The notes under the pieces are model-generated. The model saw only the letters and a program-made list of their open reading frames with translations, ran no database searches and was not told the origin of the DNA. A program made the position numbers and the translations under genes. A DNA stretch of 13,223 nt from Nitrospinota bacterium (GTDB lineage Bacteria > Nitrospinota_A > UBA7883 > JADGGD01), in the NCBI GenBank assembly GCA_015229165.1, contig JADGCD010000041.1:1-13223 (forward strand). Direction: 5' to 3'. Of the stretch, positions 1 through 7,884 are shown one piece after another; position 1 is the first letter of the stretch, and each line of letters starts with the position of its first letter.

Positions 1-33
1 CACTTCGCCCGCCACAATTTAATGTTATGATAA

Positions 34-62
34 TTGACAGCGGCGCGGCGGACGGGTAGCAT
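34..62 (+). promoter_or_regulatory. Sigma70-type promoter for the MarR-cheX pair
   Basis: A perfect -35 box TTGACA (34-39) is followed after exactly 17 bp by TAGCAT (57-62), a 4-of-6 match to the -10 consensus. The 30 bases upstream are AT-rich in an otherwise GC-rich window, like an UP element. The predicted transcription start is near 69, giving a leader of about 35 nt to the preferred GTG start at 105. Seen directly in the sequence; activity is inferred. Confidence 0.7.
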
Positions 63-104
63 TGGGCGTATATTCCCCTTTTGTATCTATTCGCGAGGCA
101 TCGG

Positions 105-554
105 GTGCAACCGTCCAAAGAAACCGGCAAACTGGGTCAACTGGTCGAGGTGATGGTGACCCGCTACGCCCAGATTGAGTCGACGCTCCCCCTCCTCTCC
201 CGGGAGCTGTCCCACTCGGAGCGGCAGGCGCTCAAGGTGGTGGCCCGTGCGGGCAGGATCACCATCGGCGGCGTCGGCAAAGGGATCGGCGCCCCCCCTT
301 CCACCACCACCTGGCTGGTGACGGGGCTGTGTGACCGCCAAATCTTCAAGCGGACGCGGGACGAACAGGACCGGCGCAAAATCTGGATCGAGCTGTCGGA
401 AAAGGGGGAGGCGTTGGCCCGCCTGATGGAGCGGATTCCCGACCGGATCGCCGCCGATCTCCTCTACAAGCTCGACCCGGACCAGCGCAAGGCGTTCACC
501 GAACTGGCGGATCTGGCTCTTTCAAGGATAGAAGCGGTCGGCGCTTTGAAGTAA
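105..554 (+). CDS. MarR-family winged-helix transcriptional regulator
   Basis: This 149-residue protein has the MarR layout: an N-terminal dimerisation helix, a central winged helix-turn-helix, and a C-terminal dimerisation helix. The wing carries the family signature DEQDRRKIWIELSEKGEAL, with the conserved D-x-x-D-R-R arrangement. MarR proteins are dimeric DNA-binding regulators, often ligand-responsive; the target and ligand cannot be read here. I chose GTG at 105 because GAGG (95-98) sits 6 nt upstream and the promoter at 34-62 places the transcript start near 69. The alternative TTG at 81 lacks a ribosome site and would leave only a 12-nt leader. The gene precedes cheX by 45 bp on the same strand with no terminator, so the two are probably co-transcribed. 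Family assignment is confident; the role is unknown. Confidence 0.85.
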   Translation: MQPSKETGKLGQLVEVMVTRYAQIESTLPLLSRELSHSERQALKVVARAGRITIGGVGKGIGAPPSTTTWLVTGLCDRQIFKRTRDEQDRRKIWIELSEKGEALARLMERIPDRIAADLLYKLDPDQRKAFTELADLALSRIEAVGALK

Positions 555-599
555 AATGGCCGGGGTGGTCCGGTCAATCCGTTTCAGCGAGCGTATCCT

Positions 600-1067
600 G
601 TGAAATCCGAATACATCAATCCCTTCCTGCTGGCGACGGTCAACGTCATCCAGACCATGGCCATGATCGAGCCGATAGCGGGAAAGCCGTTCGTCAAAAA
701 GGACCGGCAGGCCATCGGCGACATTTCGGGGGTCATCGGCCTCACCGGGGCCAGCCGCGGCTCCATCGTCCTCTCGTTCTCCGAGGGGGCCATCTGCGCC
801 ATCGTGGGGGGGATGCTGGGGATGGAGTTCGAATCGATGAACGACGACGTGAAGGACGCCGTCGGCGAGCTGACCAACATGATCTCCGGCGACGCCCGCC
901 GCCGTCTGGCGGAAAAAGGGGTGATTTTCGAGGCGGGCATCCCGAACATCGTCTCGGGCCATCACCACACCATCGAAGCCATCGCCAAGGGGCCGGTGGT
1001 GGCGATCCCCTTCGAGGTCAAGGGGCACCAGTTCGTCATCGAAGCCTCGTTCGAAACGGAATTCTAG
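600..1067 (+). CDS. cheX: CheX-type chemotaxis phosphatase
   Basis: The 155-residue protein opens with EYINPFLLATVNVI, the typical CheX N-terminus. It contains the CheC/CheX/FliY phosphatase signature in D-A-V-G-E-L-T-N-M-I-S-G (about residues 87-97), with the catalytic pair Glu90 and Asn93. CheX dephosphorylates phospho-CheY or related receiver domains in the cytoplasm, resetting signalling. A single motif copy and this length fit CheX rather than CheC (two motifs) or FliY. The start is GTG at 600, with only a weak purine-rich stretch upstream, but the N-terminus matches the family. It follows a MarR regulator and no cheA, cheY or receptor gene is in view, so its partner could be a chemotaxis CheY or another receiver protein. 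It converges on tpiA. Confidence 0.85.
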   Translation: MKSEYINPFLLATVNVIQTMAMIEPIAGKPFVKKDRQAIGDISGVIGLTGASRGSIVLSFSEGAICAIVGGMLGMEFESMNDDVKDAVGELTNMISGDARRRLAEKGVIFEAGIPNIVSGHHHTIEAIAKGPVVAIPFEVKGHQFVIEASFETEF

Positions 1068-1142
1068 CCCCCGCTCTCCGTCCCCGGCGCGGTCGTCCGA
1101 AGCTGGCCGACGCCCTCACCCGCTTCCCCCCCCCGGTCGTGT

Positions 1143-1168
1143 CTCTCCCGGCGCGCCCAGAGGGAGAG
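1143..1168. terminator. Possible terminator hairpin between convergent cheX and tpiA
   Basis: CTCTCCC (1143-1149) and GGGAGAG (1162-1168) form a 7-bp stem with a GC-rich 12-nt loop. On the plus strand it is followed by CGTTTCCCC, a poor U-tract; on the minus strand there is none. Its place in the 110-bp gap between two converging genes suggests a termination or mRNA 3'-end role. A run of nine Cs (1126-1134) lies just to its left. Confidence 0.35.
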
Positions 1169-1177
1169 CGTTTCCCC

Positions 1178-1958
<781 letters not shown>

Positions 1959-2136
1959 CTTTATCTTCCTCACTTTCTCAATAAGAGTCGGCGTCTTCGC
2001 CGCCTTTGGGGCAAGGGGGCCAAGGTCGACTCATTGTTTCGCATCGCCTGCTCATTCAACAGGCGCCTATCGGATCACCCTGTTGGAAAGCAACCCCGTC
2101 GTCACAGTAGTCCAGCGGCGACGCAGGTAGCTTTCC

Positions 2137-3321
2137 TCACGCGTCGGTCAGGGCCGCAAGGCCGGGAAGCGTCTTCCCCTCCAGCAACTCCAGAAACGCG
2201 CCGCCGCCGGTGGAGATGTGGCTCATCTTCTCCGCCAGACCGGCCTGATTCACGGCGGCCACCGAGTCCCCCCCGCCGACCACGGTCACCGCGCCGCTGT
2301 CGGCGAGCGCGTGGGCCATGGCCACGGTCCCCAGGGCGAAGGCCGGGTTCTCGAATATCCCCATCGGCCCGTTCCAGACGATGGTTTTGGCCTTCTTGAG
2401 GGCCAACTTGAAAAGAGCGATGGTGGCGGGACCGACGTCGGGGGCGATGCCGTCGCTCGGCAAATCCTGCGCCGTCACCACGTCCCGGGCGCTTTTGCTG
2501 TCCACCGCGTCGGCCACAAGAAAGTCGACCGGCAGGTAGAACTTGACCCCCTTCTTGCGGGCGGCGGCCATGACGTTCATGACGTTTTCGAGCTGGTCGT
2601 CTTCGCACAGGTTGGGACCGATGTCCCGCCCCAACGCCTTGTTGAAGGTGAAGGCCATGGCGCCGCCGATGATCATGATGTCGGCCCGTTCGACCAAGTG
2701 CTTCAGCACCGTCAGCTTGCTCGACACCTTCGCCCCGCCGACGATCACGGCAAGGGGGCGGGCCGGGTCGTTGACCGCCTTGTTGAAATAGTCGATCTCG
2801 TCTTTCAACAGGAACCCGGAGACCGCCGGTTGCACGTACCGGGCGATCCCCTCGGTGGAGCCGTGGGCCCGGTGGGCGGCGCCGAAGGCGTCGTTGACGT
2901 AGACGTCGGCCAGGGCGGCAAGCTTTTTGGCGAAGCCTTCGTCGTTCTTCTCTTCTTCCTTGTGGAAGCGGACGTTCTCCAGCAGGAGGACGTCCCCGTC
3001 TTGAAGCGCGGCGACGGCGGCCTCGGCCACCGGGCCGATGCAGTCTGCGGCGAAGGCGACCTTTTGCCCCAGGGCTTTCTCGAACACCGGCAGCACCTGC
3101 CGAAGGGACGATTCGGGGTCGCCCCCGGCTTTGGGTCGCCCCAGATGGGAGGCGACGATGACCTTCGCCCCGGCGGCGACGGCGTGGCGGATGGTGGGCA
3201 ACGCGGCGGTGATCCGGGTGTCGTCGGTGACGACGCCGTTTTTCAACGGGACGTTGAAATCGACGCGGATGAAGACTCTTTTGCCCTTGAGATCGACCTG
3301 ATCGATCGACAGTTTGCGCAT
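2137..3321 (-). CDS. pgk: Phosphoglycerate kinase
   Basis: This 394-residue cytoplasmic enzyme transfers a phosphate from 1,3-bisphosphoglycerate to ADP, the first ATP-yielding step of glycolysis. It is full length and collinear with the family. Visible motifs are RVDFNVPL near the N-terminus, DDTRI, the substrate-binding stretch ASHLGRPK, LLENVRF, YVNDAFGAAHRAH, VGGAKVSSK, the hinge-side WNGPMGIFE, and the nucleotide-binding GGGDSVAAV and STGGGAFLELLEG. The ATG at 3321 has AGGGGG (3330-3335) 8 nt upstream. It lies 78 bp downstream of gap on the same strand, but an intrinsic terminator-like hairpin ends only 16 nt before its start codon. Its expression therefore probably depends on read-through from the gap promoter or on a promoter inside gap. 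Confidence 0.97.
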   Translation of the reverse strand: MRKLSIDQVDLKGKRVFIRVDFNVPLKNGVVTDDTRITAALPTIRHAVAAGAKVIVASHLGRPKAGGDPESSLRQVLPVFEKALGQKVAFAADCIGPVAEAAVAALQDGDVLLLENVRFHKEEEKNDEGFAKKLAALADVYVNDAFGAAHRAHGSTEGIARYVQPAVSGFLLKDEIDYFNKAVNDPARPLAVIVGGAKVSSKLTVLKHLVERADIMIIGGAMAFTFNKALGRDIGPNLCEDDQLENVMNVMAAARKKGVKFYLPVDFLVADAVDSKSARDVVTAQDLPSDGIAPDVGPATIALFKLALKKAKTIVWNGPMGIFENPAFALGTVAMAHALADSGAVTVVGGGDSVAAVNQAGLAEKMSHISTGGGAFLELLEGKTLPGLAALTDA

Positions 3322-3337
3322 GTCCGTTTCCCCCTGT

Positions 3338-3371
3338 AAAAAACGCCGTCGGCATCAGCGCCGACGGCGTT
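3338..3371 (-). terminator. Intrinsic terminator or attenuator between gap and pgk
   Basis: AACGCCGTCGGC (3342-3353) and GCCGACGGCGTT (3360-3371) form a perfect 12-bp GC-rich stem with a 6-nt loop. On the minus strand the stem runs directly into six Us (plus-strand As 3338-3343), the textbook Rho-independent form. It follows the gap stop codon by about 28 nt and ends 16 nt before the pgk ATG. No promoter fits between it and pgk, so termination here must be partial, or pgk has a promoter inside gap. Confidence 0.85.
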
Positions 3372-3399
3372 CGCGTGTTGTCCGTTCAGACCCGTCGGC

Positions 3400-4410
<1,011 letters not shown>

Positions 4411-4447
4411 GATGTCCTCCCAAGTGGCGAAAAATGCGGCTGATAAA

Positions 4448-4462
4448 CGCGCGCCGCGCGCG
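4448..4462. promoter_or_regulatory. 15-bp CG palindrome in the gap leader, possible operator
   Basis: CGCGCGC and GCGCGCG flank one central base, a perfect inverted repeat. It lies about 10-25 nt downstream of the predicted gap transcription start, where a repressor or a leader hairpin could act. Alternating CG sequence can arise by chance in a GC-rich genome. Confidence 0.35.
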
Positions 4463-4478
4463 ATGTCGTCGTGGGGCC

Positions 4479-4506
4479 AGTATATCCCAGCCCTTATCGC
4501 AGTCAA
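4479..4506 (-). promoter_or_regulatory. Sigma70-type promoter for gap
   Basis: On the minus strand, TTGACT (4506-4501) is followed after 16 bp by TATACT (4484-4479). Both boxes match 5 of 6 consensus bases. The predicted start is near 4472, giving a leader of about 62 nt before the gap ATG. Confidence 0.75.
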
Positions 4507-4567
4507 CGTTAATAAGGAGTGCGAAAAACTATCTGCGTTGGCGCTGCGGTGCCGAAACCGGCGAAGT

Positions 4568-4603
4568 ACCCCCGGAACGGAAGCCAAATCAATTACCGGG
4601 GGT
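4568..4603. promoter_or_regulatory. Inverted repeat upstream of the gap promoter
   Basis: ACCCCCGG (4568-4575) and CCGGGGGT (4596-4603) are perfect 8-bp arms separated by 20 bp. They lie about 60-100 bp upstream of the gap -35 box, in the 291-bp gap after mgsA. No U-tract follows on either strand, so a regulator site is likelier than a terminator. No function is assigned. Confidence 0.3.
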
Positions 4604-4616
4604 GTTCGAAATGCTC

Positions 4617-4634
4617 ATGTATTGACACATACAT
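4617..4634. promoter_or_regulatory. Operator-like palindrome ATGTAT-N6-ATACAT
   Basis: Perfect 6-bp inverted arms with a 6-bp spacer stand out as AT-rich in a GC-rich window. Such spacing is typical of sites for dimeric helix-turn-helix proteins. It lies between mgsA and the gap promoter, and no cognate regulator can be named. Confidence 0.35.
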
Positions 4635-4701
4635 TCCGCTTCCTCGCCCGGCTTCTCCTTGCATCGCCTGCCTCGATAACGTTTTTCAACGGTCTTTATA
4701 A

Positions 4702-5202
4702 TCACTCCCCCTTGCCCGGCGGGACGAGGCTGTCCACCTGCGCCGCCCGGGCGCCTTCGTAGTCGACCACCAGCTTCTCGTACGGCTCGTCCATGAGGGG
4801 GCTGCTGATGACGAAGTCGGCGGTGGAGCGGTCGCAGGCCAGCACGATGTTGTAGACCGTGGCGATCCGTTGCAGCGCCTGGATGTCGGGCTCGTGGGGG
4901 TGGCTGGCCAGCGGGTCCCAGAAGAAGATGACGATGTCGATGGCGTGGTCGGCGATCCGGGCGCCGATCTGCTGGTCCCCTCCCAGCGGTCCGCTCTTGA
5001 ACTTGGTGATGGCAAGCCCCAACTCCCGCTCCAGAATCGTCCCGGTGGTGCCGGTGGCGAAAAGCTCGCGCCCTTCCAGCAGGTCCTTGTTGTAGCGGGC
5101 CCAGTCGAGCATGTCCTTCTTGCGGGAGTCGTGCGCCACCATGGCGATCCGCTTCCGGGCGGGGAAGCGGACTTTGACGTGGGGATTGCGATGCGGGCTC
5201 AT
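4702..5202 (-). CDS. mgsA: Methylglyoxal synthase
   Basis: MgsA converts dihydroxyacetone phosphate to methylglyoxal and phosphate, a bypass that relieves triose-phosphate build-up or phosphate shortage. The 166-residue protein carries the MGS-like domain: KRIAMVAHDSRK near the start, TGTTG, the signature SGPLGGDQQIGA (residues 70-81), FFWDPL, and HPHEPDIQAL. Equivalents of E. coli Asp71, Asp91, His98 and Asp101 are Asp76, Asp96, His103 and Asp106. It is about 14 residues longer than the E. coli enzyme because of extra residues at both ends. The ATG at 5202 has GGAGA (5207-5211) 4 nt upstream. It lies upstream of gap on the same strand, 291 bp away, so gap and mgsA are likely separate transcripts. 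It shares a substrate with TpiA, encoded three genes downstream. Confidence 0.95.
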   Translation of the reverse strand: MSPHRNPHVKVRFPARKRIAMVAHDSRKKDMLDWARYNKDLLEGRELFATGTTGTILERELGLAITKFKSGPLGGDQQIGARIADHAIDIVIFFWDPLASHPHEPDIQALQRIATVYNIVLACDRSTADFVISSPLMDEPYEKLVVDYEGARAAQVDSLVPPGKGE

Positions 5203-5233
5203 GGGCTCTCCGTAATATGCGGGGTATCCCGCT

Positions 5234-5239
5234 ACTATA
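5234..5239 (-). promoter_or_regulatory. Possible -10 box for mgsA
   Basis: TATAGT on the minus strand (5239-5234) within GGCTATAGTAGCGG would place a start near 5227, 25 nt before the mgsA ATG. No good -35 box lies at the right distance, so this is tentative. The 55-bp gap to the upstream DUF3187 gene would also allow co-transcription. Confidence 0.4.
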
Positions 5240-5257
5240 GCCCCGAACGTCGGTGAC

Positions 5258-6238
5258 TCACCACCCCACCGTCACATCCAGCGTGAAGTCGGGGTTGGTC
5301 TTGTTCAGGTTCTCGGAGAGCGACACGGTCCAGACCGTCCCGTCGGGCAGGAGGTGGCGCAGGCCGACGGTCAGGTCGTAGAAAGGATCCCCGTACTGGT
5401 AAAAGCCGGTCTCGGGGACCGGGCTGCCGTTGGCCATGCTCTGGACAATCATGGTCCACCCGTCCGACGACGGGACCATCCATTCCAGCGGCCATTCGCT
5501 GGCGAAAAACCCGGTCCACATTCCGGCGTAGTCGACGCCGGTGGCGATCCCCGCGAAACGGGAGGGGCCGGTGTAGCCGAGCCCCCAGGTCAGGCCAACC
5601 CCTTCGGCCACTGTCGATCCGGCCAGCCGGAGGCCGTATTCGTAACCGCCGGAGCCAAGCCCCGTCCCGGCGTCGCCGGTGGGGAGCTGCCCGTAGAGGG
5701 CGAGGCTGACGAGGCTCTCTCCTTCCCGCCAGAGACGCCCTTTCACCCAGAGGGTCACATCGCCGGGGACCACCTCCCGCTCCCTCCCCCGCATCACCTC
5801 TTTGTCGTCGTAGGTGGTGTGCTGCTGGTACCGGTAATCGGGATCCTCATCCTGCCCGGCGTAGCCCCGCACCCCGATCAGCCGATGCCACGCCCGCAGG
5901 ACGCCGTCCATGAACCCGGCGTATTGATAGAAGAGAGGCGCCGCGAACCCGGCCTCCAACCGCTCCCCCAGCGGGTGGCGGGCGCCGACGGTCAGGGCGG
6001 CCAGTTCGTAGTCGTGGGCGACGGCCCAATGGTCGTCGGTCCCGTGGAGAAAGACGTTGGTGTAATCGAACGACACCTCCCATCGGGTCCGGTCGACGGG
6101 GGGGGCGGCTTCCGGCGGGGGCAACAACAGGCCGGTGTAGAGGGGGTGGCGATTCTTCATCGGCGCGGGGCCGTGAAAGTCGGTGGCGTGGGCCTCTCCG
6201 GGAAGAAGCAGAAGGAGGGCCGCCATGATCGAGCGCAT
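5258..6238 (-). CDS. DUF3187-like predicted outer-membrane protein
   Basis: This 326-residue protein starts with a Sec-type signal peptide (MRSIMAALLLLLPGEAHA, cleavage near residue 18). The mature protein begins with F-x-G-P...K-N-R-H-P-L, the opening I associate with DUF3187. The rest shows alternating aromatic and glycine-rich stretches typical of beta-strands and ends in VTVGW with a terminal aromatic, as outer-membrane beta-barrels often do. Its function is not known. The ATG at 6238 has GAGGAG (6248-6253) 9 nt upstream, inside the 3' end of the preceding permease gene; the two are 3 bp apart, so they are translationally linked. The DUF assignment is from memory of the N-terminal motif and should be checked; an outer-membrane location is better supported than the family name. 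Confidence 0.7.
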   Translation of the reverse strand: MRSIMAALLLLLPGEAHATDFHGPAPMKNRHPLYTGLLLPPPEAAPPVDRTRWEVSFDYTNVFLHGTDDHWAVAHDYELAALTVGARHPLGERLEAGFAAPLFYQYAGFMDGVLRAWHRLIGVRGYAGQDEDPDYRYQQHTTYDDKEVMRGREREVVPGDVTLWVKGRLWREGESLVSLALYGQLPTGDAGTGLGSGGYEYGLRLAGSTVAEGVGLTWGLGYTGPSRFAGIATGVDYAGMWTGFFASEWPLEWMVPSSDGWTMIVQSMANGSPVPETGFYQYGDPFYDLTVGLRHLLPDGTVWTVSLSENLNKTNPDFTLDVTVGW

Positions 6239-6241
6239 CCC

Positions 6242-7030
6242 CTATATCTCCTCGGCGAACGTCTCCTTGTTCCGCTCGAACCAGGCGACCGAAAAGAGGC
6301 TGACGATGAGCCCCCCAAGAAAGACCCCCCCCACGGCCAGAAAGTCGGGGGGAGTTCCGTGGACGAAGATGTTCTGGTACCCCATGACCATCGGCGCCAT
6401 AGGGTTCAACAGGAACGTGAAGCGGTATTCCTCCGGAACCTGGGAGGCCGGATACAGAATGGGGCTGACGAAAAACCAGAGCGTCAACGCCGAGCCGAGG
6501 ACATGCTGGGTGTCGCGGAACCTGACGTTCATGGCGGCGAAGAAATAGACCAGCCCCACGGTGAGGGTGAGCTGGGCGACCATGAGAACCGGGAGCCAAA
6601 CGACCTGCGCCGTCAGGGGGATGCCGTAGACGAACATGAAGAAGATCAGCAACGGCAGCGAGAAGACGTAGTTGGCCAGATTGGCCACGATCTTGACCAT
6701 CGGCAGGATCTCCGCCGGGAACATCGACTTGGTGATCAGGTCGCCGGAGGAGACGACCGAGTTGACCCCGTCCAGCAGCGACGTGGAGAACCATATCCAC
6801 GGCAGGAGCCCCGCGAACATGAAGACGGCGTAATTTTCCATCTCCACCCGCATGTAGACCGAGAAGACCAGCGCATAGACGGTGAGCAGCAGCAGGGGGT
6901 TCAGAAACGTCCAGAGCATCCCCAGCGCCGATCCCCGGTAGCGGGCCTTCAGCTCTTTCCCCACCAGCGAGCCGATCAGCTCCCGGTAGCGGAGAAGGGT
7001 CTGCACGTTAAGGATGAAGAGTTTCAGCAT
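6242..7030 (-). CDS. ABC-2 type permease, polysaccharide-export (Wzm/KpsM/TagG-like)
   Basis: The 262-residue inner-membrane protein has the layout of ABC-2 exporters of O-antigen, capsule or teichoic acid. It has an amphipathic N-terminal region ending KELKARYRGSALG (the conserved R-Y-x-x-S-x-L-G motif), then NPLLLLTVYALVFSVYM and about five further membrane segments. The conserved FRDTQH loop and the SPILYP...NPMAPMV region follow. Such permeases move lipid-linked glycans across the inner membrane and need an ATPase partner (Wzt/KpsT/TagH), which is not visible here. ATG at 7030 is chosen because the family N-terminus starts there; its ribosome site is weak. The frame upstream is open but has no homology. 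It lies 49 bp downstream of an acyltransferase and 3 bp upstream of the DUF3187 gene. Confidence 0.9.
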   Translation of the reverse strand: MLKLFILNVQTLLRYRELIGSLVGKELKARYRGSALGMLWTFLNPLLLLTVYALVFSVYMRVEMENYAVFMFAGLLPWIWFSTSLLDGVNSVVSSGDLITKSMFPAEILPMVKIVANLANYVFSLPLLIFFMFVYGIPLTAQVVWLPVLMVAQLTLTVGLVYFFAAMNVRFRDTQHVLGSALTLWFFVSPILYPASQVPEEYRFTFLLNPMAPMVMGYQNIFVHGTPPDFLAVGGVFLGGLIVSLFSVAWFERNKETFAEEI

Positions 7031-7059
7031 GGCTTGGTCTTGGTTGGAAACAAGCCGAG

Positions 7060-7065
7060 AGTATA
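7060..7065 (-). promoter_or_regulatory. Possible -10 box for the ABC-2 permease
   Basis: TATACT on the minus strand (7065-7060), a 5-of-6 consensus match, lies 29 bp upstream of the permease ATG in a 49-bp gap. No convincing -35 box is present, so read-through from the acyltransferase gene is at least as likely. Confidence 0.35.
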
Positions 7066-7079
7066 CACCCAAACGCCCG

Positions 7080-7802
7080 CTATACCGGTCGGGCCGGAAC
7101 CCCGCCCACCGCGGCCCCGGCGGCGACGTCGGCGGTGACCACCGAGCCGGGAAGGACGACGGCGCCCTCCCCCACGGTAACGCCGTCAAGAAGGCTCGAC
7201 CCGGCGCCGATACGGGCCCCCGCGCCAACGATGATCCCCTTGCTCGTCCACCCCTGTTCCTGAATGGGGACCGAGAGGTCGTCGAAGGTATGCATGGTGG
7301 CGAAGAGGCAGACCTCGTCCCCCAGCGCGGCGCCGTCGCCGAGGGTAATGAGCGAGTTGGACGAAAGGTTGCACCGCTTCCCCACCGTCACCCGGGCGCC
7401 GATCCGGAGGGAGCCCTCCTTGCACGAGAGGACCGTCTCCTCCCCCAGCGACACCTCGTCGCCGAGGTCGATGAAGGTCTCCCTCCCCTTGGCGTCGAGC
7501 AACACCCCCCGCCCCACCCGTACTTTTTCGCCGAGAGTGATCCGCCGGGGATACCGGAGCCAGACGTCGGGGGCGAAGCCGGGGTCGGCCCCGCAGGCCT
7601 TCAGAAGCGTCGGATAAAGGAGCCCCCGCAGTTTCATCCCGAGCCCCCCCGGAACACGGGCTGAGACGAGCGCCACCAGTTCGAACCACGCGAGGAAGAG
7701 CCACGACCGGCTCCCGACGATCAGGTCCTGATACTGGGCGACTTTCCCGCGTCCTCCCCGGCCGAGCTGGTTTTGTATCTGGACGTCGATCGGTTCGCTC
7801 AT
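7080..7802 (-). CDS. Hexapeptide-repeat (left-handed beta-helix) acyltransferase
   Basis: The 240-residue protein has an N-terminal membrane-associating stretch (SRSWLFLAWFELVALVSARVPG, roughly residues 31-53). Hexapeptide repeats follow: ITLGEKVRVGRGVLL, IDLGDEVSLGEETVL, LRIGARVTVGKRCNL, and IIVGAGARIGAGSSLLDGVTVGEGAVVLPGSVV. A candidate catalytic His lies in ATMHTFDD, and the end GGVPARPV matches the family's G-V-P-A-K terminus. Related enzymes move acetyl or other acyl groups onto sugars of surface glycans; donor and acceptor are unknown. ATG at 7802 gives the usual N-terminus but lacks a Shine-Dalgarno, and a predicted extended -10 box lies 6 nt upstream, so the mRNA may be leaderless. 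It is the first gene of a minus-strand run with the permease and the DUF3187 protein, and is divergent from the YYY gene. Confidence 0.85.
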   Translation of the reverse strand: MSEPIDVQIQNQLGRGGRGKVAQYQDLIVGSRSWLFLAWFELVALVSARVPGGLGMKLRGLLYPTLLKACGADPGFAPDVWLRYPRRITLGEKVRVGRGVLLDAKGRETFIDLGDEVSLGEETVLSCKEGSLRIGARVTVGKRCNLSSNSLITLGDGAALGDEVCLFATMHTFDDLSVPIQEQGWTSKGIIVGAGARIGAGSSLLDGVTVGEGAVVLPGSVVTADVAAGAAVGGVPARPV

Positions 7803-7808
7803 CCGCCG

Positions 7809-7817
7809 ATTGTAGCA
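7809..7817 (-). promoter_or_regulatory. Extended -10 promoter element for the acyltransferase gene
   Basis: TGCTACAAT on the minus strand (7817-7809) is an extended -10 (TGn plus TACAAT, 5 of 6). It ends 6 nt before the ATG, so the predicted start falls at or very near the A of ATG. No good -35 box is seen. The spacer position where a -35 would join holds a nine-base G tract. Confidence 0.5.
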
Positions 7818-7820
7818 GAG

Positions 7821-7829
7821 CCCCCCCCC
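7821..7829. repeat. Nine-base C/G homopolymer in the divergent promoter region
   Basis: Nine consecutive Cs (plus strand) lie between the extended -10 of the acyltransferase promoter and the -35 of the YYY-gene promoter. On the acyltransferase side it falls within the -35/-10 spacer, where length changes could alter promoter strength. Confidence 0.85.
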
Positions 7830-7830
7830 T

Positions 7831-7859
7831 TTGCGCCCCCGTGCGGCGTAAGGTATAAC
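7831..7859 (+). promoter_or_regulatory. Sigma70-type promoter for the YYY membrane protein gene
   Basis: TTGCGC (7831-7836) and TATAAC (7854-7859) are separated by exactly 17 bp. The predicted start is near 7866, giving a leader of about 19 nt that includes AAGGA (7873-7877) before the ATG at 7885. Confidence 0.6.
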
Positions 7860-7884
7860 CGTCGCAATCCACAAGGACCGACGC

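Noticed and set aside
1126..1134. Nine-C run between cheX and tpiA as a phase-variation tract
   Set aside because: It lies in a convergent intergenic gap with no coding frame or promoter to switch.
2218..3339. A 373-codon plus-strand frame opposite pgk
   Set aside because: It is the antisense shadow of a full-length pgk, with Gly/His/Asp-rich composition and no motif.
4622..4627. A perfect TTGACA on the plus strand between gap and mgsA
   Set aside because: No acceptable -10 box lies 16-18 bp downstream and no plus-strand gene follows; it is better explained as part of the palindrome at 4617-4634.
4519..4701. Small plus-strand open frame between gap and mgsA with AAGGAG nearby
   Set aside because: The AAGGAG overlaps the proposed GTG start instead of preceding it, the protein resembles nothing, and it lies across the gap control region.
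5252..5262. Palindrome GGTGACTCACC at the end of the DUF3187 gene as an operator
   Set aside because: It includes the stop codon and is short enough to be chance; the mgsA promoter there is itself weakly supported.
5354..7138. A 594-codon plus-strand open frame opposite the DUF3187 and permease genes
   Set aside because: It is antisense to two well-supported genes, is rich in Arg, Gly, Pro and His as expected from GC-rich reverse-frame translation, and shows no recognisable domain or ribosome site.
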